Source of the DNA: Acidobacteriota bacterium
GTDB taxonomy: Bacteria; Acidobacteriota; Terriglobia; Bryobacterales; JACQDG01
Assembly: GCA_016201185.1 (NCBI GenBank)
Contig: JACQDG010000338.1
Coordinates: 1-9,433 of the forward strand
Direction of reading: 5' to 3'
Length of the DNA: 9,433 bases
Shown here in pieces: positions 6,155 through 9,433 of this stretch (the first letter of the stretch is position 1; every line of letters starts with the position of its first letter). Position numbers and translations under genes: made by a program. Below the pieces are notes generated by a model. It made no database searches. It was given only the letters and a program-made list of their open reading frames with translations, and was not told the origin of the DNA.

Positions 6155-7111
6155 CTACTGCGCCGCGACGCGCATCGCGGCCTGCGACTCCATCGGGAAT
6201 CCGAGGCGGCGCCAAGCTTCGAGACCCCCGGCGAGCGGGCGCACCCGAGAGATTCCCCGACGTTGCAGTTCCAGCGCCACCCGGGCGCTGGTGGCCTCGG
6301 TGGGTCAAGTACAGTAAAGGACTACGTCGCGATCGCGGGGGATCTCGTGGTGGCGGCGCGGGAGTTCCTGCGGAGGCGGGTGCAGGGCGCCGGGTACGGT
6401 TTTCCCGTCCACCTCGAACTCGAGACTGTGCCGCAGATCCACAACAATTACATCCTCACCGGCATCCAGCTTGCGCTTCAGTTTTTCCGGAGTGATACGC
6501 GCCATCTGAAGCTGGCGGAGGAAGCGCCGCCGCTCGATGTATTTCCGCGTGATGTAGGCTGCCAGCCCCCCTGCCAGCAGGATTACTAGCCCCGCGCCCA
6601 GGCGCAGCGCCATCGCCGCCACGCGTTCCAGTTGGTTTCGGAACAAGAAACCCGCCCCGCTCGCCGCCCCCGCCCAGAGCAGCGCTCCCAGGCTGTCGCA
6701 GAGCAGAAACCGCCACAGCGGCATAAAGAACATCCCGGCCAGGGGTGGGGCGGCCGTGCTGAAACCGGGGAAGAACTTGGCCACCAGCAGGGCGCGCGGC
6801 CCGAGACGGTCAAAGAGGCTCTCCGTGCGGCGGGCGCAGGAGTCGGGCTCGAGCGAAATGCGGCAGATCACCCGCAGGACCGGGTAGCCGTGGCGCCGGC
6901 CCAGCCCATACCAGACCAGGTCGGCCAGGACCGCAGCCGGCACCGCCACCAGAAGTACGGTGGGGAAGGAAAAGTGGCCCAACCCCGCCAGCGCCCCCAT
7001 TGCCAGCAGCACCGGGACGGCCGGCACCGGCACGCCAATCTGCTCGGCAAACACAGCCAGGAACAGCAGCGAATAGCCGTGCCGCAGCACGAACTGGATG
7101 ATCTGGTTCAT
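6155..7111 (-). CDS. DedA-family membrane protein fused to a rhodanese domain, with in-frame TGA at the catalytic Cys (candidate selenoprotein)
   Basis: Residues 1-190 form a DedA/SNARE-associated-type membrane domain: the re-entrant motif FAEQIGVPVPAVPVLL at 21-36, AKFFPGFSTAAPPLAG at 111-126, and several hydrophobic helices. DedA proteins move lipid carriers or phospholipids across the membrane; the substrate here is unknown. Residues from about 203 form a single rhodanese domain (ITPEKLKRKLDAGEDVIVVDLRH, then VVLYCT) that would carry or transfer sulfane sulfur. Codon 269 is TGA (6305-6307), where relatives have the catalytic Cys of CPNEATSARVAL. The frame then continues as PTEATSARVALELQ, VRPLAGGLEAWRRLGFP and ends at TAG 6155-6157, giving 318 residues if TGA is read through. 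All post-TGA sequence looks like a conserved domain. The alternatives are selenocysteine (favoured) and a nonsense mutation giving a 268-residue protein without a catalytic residue. The start has no clear Shine-Dalgarno, but the N-terminus matches relatives. Confidence 0.85.
6271..6291 (-). promoter_or_regulatory. SECIS-like hairpin downstream of the UGA
   Basis: On the - strand, 13 bases after the UGA, CCAGCGCC (6291-6284) and GGCGCUGG (6278-6271) form a perfect 8-bp stem closing the 5-base loop CGGGU. The loop begins 22 bases after the UGA and has G as its second base. Bacterial SECIS elements are known to lie just after the UGA, with a small apical loop carrying a G in its first two positions. 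Caveat: most of the stem is spelled by the conserved residues S-A-R-V-A-L in GC-rich codons, so Cys-containing homologues from GC-rich genomes could have much of it by chance. Confidence 0.5.
6305..6307 (-). other. In-frame UGA, candidate selenocysteine codon
   Basis: This TGA replaces the nucleophilic Cys of the rhodanese loop. Aligned to the usual pattern Cys-x5-Ser-Ala-Arg, the residues after it are P-T-E-A-T then S-A-R, so the stop falls exactly on the nucleophile position. A single base separates TGA from either Cys codon. Selenocysteine replacing a catalytic Cys is the classic selenoprotein signature. Insertion would require SelA, SelB, tRNA-Sec and SelD, which are not in this window. 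Confidence 0.65.
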
Positions 7112-7163
7112 GAAGAATTAGATGGGCCGGCCGCTCCGGGGATGCAGGAGCGAACGGCTTTGG

Positions 7164-7172
7164 ATTATAGCA
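7164..7172 (-). promoter_or_regulatory. Extended -10 promoter for the DedA-rhodanese gene
   Basis: The - strand reads TGCTATAAT: a consensus -10 hexamer preceded by the TGn extension. It lies in the 70-base gap between the upstream gene's TAG and the ATG at 7111, giving a leader of about 45 bases. No TTGACA-like -35 is seen at 16-18 bases, as is tolerated for extended -10 promoters. It would let the DedA-rhodanese gene be transcribed separately from the DmdA-like gene. Prediction only. Confidence 0.45.
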
Positions 7173-7181
7173 GGGCCGCTG

Positions 7182-8342
7182 CTACGACTTAGGGATCGCC
7201 TTGGTGGGGTCGATGAAGGGCATGGGGACGACTACCGCCGGGGCTTCGCCGCGCGGGGATTCCACCACAAGCTCGGTTCCAGGATCGGCGTGAGCCGCCG
7301 GCAGCATGGCGTAGCCGATGTTCTTCTCGAGGCGCGGCGAATAGATGGCCGAGGTGACGGCGCCGATGGCTTCTCCGGCGCGCCGCACCGTCCAGCGGGT
7401 GAAGTTGAACTCCAGCGGCTCGGTGCGGATTTCTACGCCGACCAGGTGACGCCGCACGCCTTCCTGGCGGATGCGGCGGAGAGCTTCGCGCCCGAGGAAT
7501 GGCTCCGGCTTGTCGAGATCGACCAGGCGATCGAGGCCGACTTCGTAGGGATTGTTCTCGAGCGTCATGTCAATGCCCCAATTCAGGATGCCGGCCTCGA
7601 TGCGGCGGATGTCGGAAGGGCCGGTGGGGCGGATGTTGTAAGGGCGGCCCGCTCGCATGATGCGCTCCCACAGCTCCACGCCGCGGCTAGAGTCGCGGAG
7701 ATAGATTTCGTAGCCGACTTCGCCGGTCCAGCCGGTGCGCGTGACCACGACCGGGATGCCGTCGAGATCCGCCTCGAAAAAGTAGTAATAGCGCAGCCCC
7801 AGCACGCGGTCGCCGAACAGGGCCTGCATCACCTGCTTTGACTGGGGCCCCTGGACCTGAAGGGGAGAAACATCCGGCTCGCAGATTTGGACCTTCATTC
7901 CGGAATGCACCGCTATGCCCTTGGCGTACAGCAAGATGTCGCTGTCGGCGGCAGCCAGCCAGAAGTGGTTCTCGCCCAGGCGCAGCAGCACGGGATCGTT
8001 GACAATACCGCCTTCCTCGGTGGTCAGCACAACGTATTTCCCTTGGCCCACGCGGCACTTGCCGAGGTCGCGCGGGGTGAGCAGACTGGTGAAGCGAAAG
8101 GCGTCGGGGCCGGTGATCTCCGTCTGACGCTCCACGCTTACGTCCCAAAGGGCCACGTGGTTCAGCAGGTGCCAGTACTCCTTGACCGGGTCGTCGTAGT
8201 AGCTGGGCAGGAACATGTGGTTGTAGATGGTGTAGGCGCGGCAGCCGTAGCGCTGTGTGGCCTCGAAATAGGGGGAGCGGCGCAAGCGCGCCCCGCGCTG
8301 GATCAGGCTCATGTCGAACGGCTGCGTCATGGTAGTGGTCAT
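7182..8342 (-). CDS. GcvT/DmdA-like tetrahydrofolate-dependent methyltransferase homologue
   Basis: A 386-residue protein of the GcvT (aminomethyltransferase) fold. It resembles the DMSP demethylase DmdA subgroup more than glycine-cleavage T protein: LRRSPYFEA at about 20-28, YTIYNHMFLP at 37-46, VALWDVSVERQTEITGPDA at 63-81, LLTPRDL at 87-93, GGIVNDPVLLRL at 111-122, ADSDILLYAKGIA at 132-144 and EPDVSPLQVQGP at 155-166. RTGWTGEVGYEIY at 202-214 and GIDMTLENNPYEVGL at 256-270 are general GcvT-family motifs. Members pass a one-carbon group from a methylated substrate to tetrahydrofolate in the cytosol. The substrate cannot be read from sequence: DMSP is only one option, and glycine betaine-type or methylamine substrates are others. 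The ATG at 8342 is chosen because it follows a good promoter by about 28 bases and fits the family N-terminus; the ATG at 8330 is an alternative. No H, P or L protein genes are nearby. Confidence 0.88.
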   Translation of the reverse strand: MTTTMTQPFDMSLIQRGARLRRSPYFEATQRYGCRAYTIYNHMFLPSYYDDPVKEYWHLLNHVALWDVSVERQTEITGPDAFRFTSLLTPRDLGKCRVGQGKYVVLTTEEGGIVNDPVLLRLGENHFWLAAADSDILLYAKGIAVHSGMKVQICEPDVSPLQVQGPQSKQVMQALFGDRVLGLRYYYFFEADLDGIPVVVTRTGWTGEVGYEIYLRDSSRGVELWERIMRAGRPYNIRPTGPSDIRRIEAGILNWGIDMTLENNPYEVGLDRLVDLDKPEPFLGREALRRIRQEGVRRHLVGVEIRTEPLEFNFTRWTVRRAGEAIGAVTSAIYSPRLEKNIGYAMLPAAHADPGTELVVESPRGEAPAVVVPMPFIDPTKAIPKS

Positions 8343-8351
8343 GTTCTTGAA

Positions 8352-8366
8352 GGCCGCTCTTCGGCC
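8352..8366 (-). promoter_or_regulatory. Small hairpin in the 5' leader of the DmdA-like gene
   Basis: GGCCG and CGGCC form a perfect 5-bp stem with the 5-base loop AAGAG, 9 bases before the ATG at 8342 and just after the expected transcription start. No other Shine-Dalgarno-like sequence is visible, so the only purine-rich stretch in the leader is this loop. It may tune translation; it may equally be chance in GC-rich DNA. Confidence 0.3.
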
Positions 8367-8376
8367 GGCGATCCAG

Positions 8377-8406
8377 ATTATAGGGAAGTAGAGAGGGGAG
8401 TGGCAA
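8377..8406 (-). promoter_or_regulatory. Sigma70-type promoter of the DmdA-like gene
   Basis: On the - strand, TTGCCA (8406-8401) matches the -35 consensus at five of six positions. It is followed after 18 bases by a perfect TATAAT (8382-8377). Transcription would start near 8370, giving a leader of about 28 bases to the ATG at 8342. It lies in the 73-base gap after the upstream gene's stop at 8416, so this gene need not depend on the upstream pair. Confidence 0.65.
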
Positions 8407-8415
8407 GGTGAGGGC

Positions 8416-9006
8416 TCATTGCGACCACTTGCTCTCTTCGAGGCAGACGCGCAGCCCCTCTGGGCCTTCCTCGAGCGGGCGCCAGCCGCGGGCGCCGCGG
8501 GTGAAGTGAGCCGTTGCTTTGTGAACGGCCTCGCTGAGTTGTAACGCTCGCCCGATCTTGTCAGGGACCCATTTCCAGGCGAAGTCACACACGGCGCCGT
8601 CGTCCCTTACGTGATGGATGGACAGGACTTCAAGCAAGGCCCTTTCGGCAATGGAAAGGTGCCACAGGTCGCTCGAACCGTAGCTTCCGGTGTAGGATCG
8701 CTTCCAGGACTGCGCGGCGAGCCGCCCTGCTGCCGTCAGGTGGACTTCCGCAACGGCGCCTTCGATCGTGAATTGAATCAGGGCCAGATTGCGGAGCACC
8801 AGGTAGTGGACGCGGGTGATGTTGGTCGGCATGCGGCCCCCGGCGAGAATCTCCACCGTCTTCGGCCGCCGGAAGACCTGGGAGCCGCGAACCAGAGTGG
8901 AAGCTTCCGAAGGAGTGAGCGGAGGTGTGTCAGGAGCAGCTGGGGAGGAGCCTACGGTGGCAATTCCCAGCAGAAGCAGGGGCCAGTTTCGAAAGGCTCG
9001 AGGCAT
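8416..9006 (-). CDS. Small predicted secreted protein of unknown function
   Basis: I do not recognise a named family. The 196-residue product begins with a basic residue cluster, a hydrophobic stretch (PLLLLGIATVG) and SPA-AP, consistent with a Sec signal peptide cleaved near residues 23-24, so it is probably exported. The mature part is mixed alpha/beta: VHYLVLRNLALIQFTIEG at about 67-83, LTAAGRLAAQSWKR at 90-103, a Ser/Tyr/Gly-rich turn, IAERALLEVLSI at 119-130, and DFAWKWVPDKIGRAL at 141-155. The F-x-W-K-W-x-P stretch and the closing RGARGWRP are reminiscent of uncharacterised secreted proteins in Acidobacteriota genomes, an impression from memory only. There are two Cys, C140 and C188. 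Its ATG is one base after the stop of the GH116 gene (TGA-G-ATG), so expression is likely coupled to it. Confidence 0.75.
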   Translation of the reverse strand: MPRAFRNWPLLLLGIATVGSSPAAPDTPPLTPSEASTLVRGSQVFRRPKTVEILAGGRMPTNITRVHYLVLRNLALIQFTIEGAVAEVHLTAAGRLAAQSWKRSYTGSYGSSDLWHLSIAERALLEVLSIHHVRDDGAVCDFAWKWVPDKIGRALQLSEAVHKATAHFTRGARGWRPLEEGPEGLRVCLEESKWSQ

Positions 9007-9007
9007 C

Positions 9008-9433
9008 TCAAAGGACTAGCGCCAGCTCATCGCCGGGCCGCAGCGTGATGTCCTCCGGAAAGGTGAACACGGCTTCGACGCCGTCGCGGCTGAGCCCGTG
9101 ATCGAGCGACCGGCTGCCCAGCCTGGCCGAGGACTTGCTCTCCGCCCCCGCCGCGCGCCGCAGCGACACGGACCGGCAGGCCGGGCTTCCTTCCGCCAGC
9201 GAGAGGGAGAAGCGCAACCGGCCTTCGCGCACCACGTGAGTGAAGTTCCCCCATCCGTTGGCCGTAGACCAGAAAGAAGAAAAGTTCGCCGGGTGGATGC
9301 GCGGCGCCGCCTCGACTCTTTTTTCCGCGCCGTGGTAACGGAATCCGCTCAGCGCAGGAATGGCCGACCAGGCCGCCATGGCCCGGGCGTAGTGGTGGCC
9401 GCACTCGGCCTCGTCCCAGGGGTTGCGCCGCTC
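9008..9433 (-). CDS. GH116-family glycoside hydrolase, C-terminal part (runs off the window)
   Basis: Only the last 141 residues are present; the frame is open to the window edge, so the ATG at 9379 is internal. The segment NPWDEAECGHHYARAMAAWS followed by ALSGFRYHG strongly resembles the end of the (alpha/alpha)6 barrel in GH116 enzymes (glucosylceramidase GBA2-like, DUF608), which typically have ECG-x-HYARAM and ALSGF here. After it comes a beta-rich tail (RIHPANFSSFWSTANGWGNFTH, then LRFSLSLAEG) ending LRPGDELALVL. Known members cleave beta-glucosides, beta-xylosides or glucosylceramide. The catalytic Glu and Asp lie upstream, outside the window, so activity and substrate cannot be judged, nor can the presence of a signal peptide. 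It is tightly linked to the small secreted protein downstream. Confidence 0.8.
   Translation of the reverse strand, partial: ERRNPWDEAECGHHYARAMAAWSAIPALSGFRYHGAEKRVEAAPRIHPANFSSFWSTANGWGNFTHVVREGRLRFSLSLAEGSPACRSVSLRRAAGAESKSSARLGSRSLDHGLSRDGVEAVFTFPEDITLRPGDELALVL

Noticed and set aside
6163..6180. CCGCGA/TCGCGG hairpin just after rplQ as an intrinsic terminator
   Set aside because: The 6-bp stem with 6-base loop is not followed by a T-run on either strand, and it lies in the coding 3' end of the rhodanese frame.
6155..6307. UGA read as a normal sense codon because of an altered genetic code
   Set aside because: TGA ends adk, map, infA, rpsK, the secreted-protein gene and the GH116 gene in this same window, so it is a regular stop here.
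7169..7183. AGCAG/CTGCT hairpin after the DmdA-like stop as a terminator
   Set aside because: The stem is only 5 bp and no U-tract follows; it overlaps the stop codon and the extended -10.
8343..8588. N-terminal extension of the DmdA-like gene to 8588
   Set aside because: The extension overlaps the upstream gene's coding end, crosses the predicted promoter and shows no family similarity. Homology starts near 8342-8330.

Overview
The window holds the 3' two thirds of a bacterial spc/alpha ribosomal-protein cluster on the + strand (1-6147), facing a set of unrelated genes on the - strand (6155-9433). The DNA is GC-rich with strongly GC-biased third codon positions. Gene order, the Zn-ribbon forms of L36 and S4, a DedA-rhodanese fusion, a DmdA-like GcvT protein, a small secreted protein and a GH116 enzyme together suggest a soil or sediment Acidobacteriota-like organism. 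That assignment is inferred from protein resemblance, not from any search.

Region 1 (1-6147, + strand): secY (5' end cut off), adk, map, infA, rpmJ, rpsM, rpsK, rpsD, rpoA, rplQ. Spacing is tight: adk/map and map/infA overlap by 4 bases and the other gaps are 7-77 bases. The genes encode the Sec translocon channel, adenylate kinase, methionine aminopeptidase, translation initiation factor IF-1, five ribosomal proteins and the RNA polymerase alpha subunit. Two things are abnormal. Map appears to lack an in-frame block of about 18 residues that normally carries the second metal-binding Asp. The rpsD-rpoA gap holds a GCAGAG-rich, partly palindromic element that looks like a dispersed genomic repeat.

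Region 2 (6155-7111, - strand): a DedA-family membrane protein fused to a C-terminal rhodanese domain. The reading frame is interrupted by one TGA exactly where the catalytic rhodanese Cys belongs. The rest of the domain continues intact in the same frame to a TAG only 7 bases from the rplQ stop. Thirteen bases after the TGA is a perfect 8-bp stem with a 5-base CGGGU loop, the geometry of a bacterial SECIS element. The best reading is a selenocysteine-containing rhodanese. A nonsense mutation and a chance, codon-driven hairpin remain the alternatives. TGA ends several other genes in the window, so a reassigned genetic code is not the explanation.

Region 3 (7182-9433, - strand): a GcvT/DmdA-like tetrahydrofolate-dependent methyltransferase homologue with its own good sigma70-type promoter; a small predicted secreted protein of unknown function; and the C-terminal 141 residues of a GH116 glycoside hydrolase that runs off the window. 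The last two are separated by one base and are probably co-transcribed.

No rRNA, tRNA, CRISPR array, insertion sequence or clear intrinsic terminator was seen. No gene-free stretch exceeds about 80 bases.
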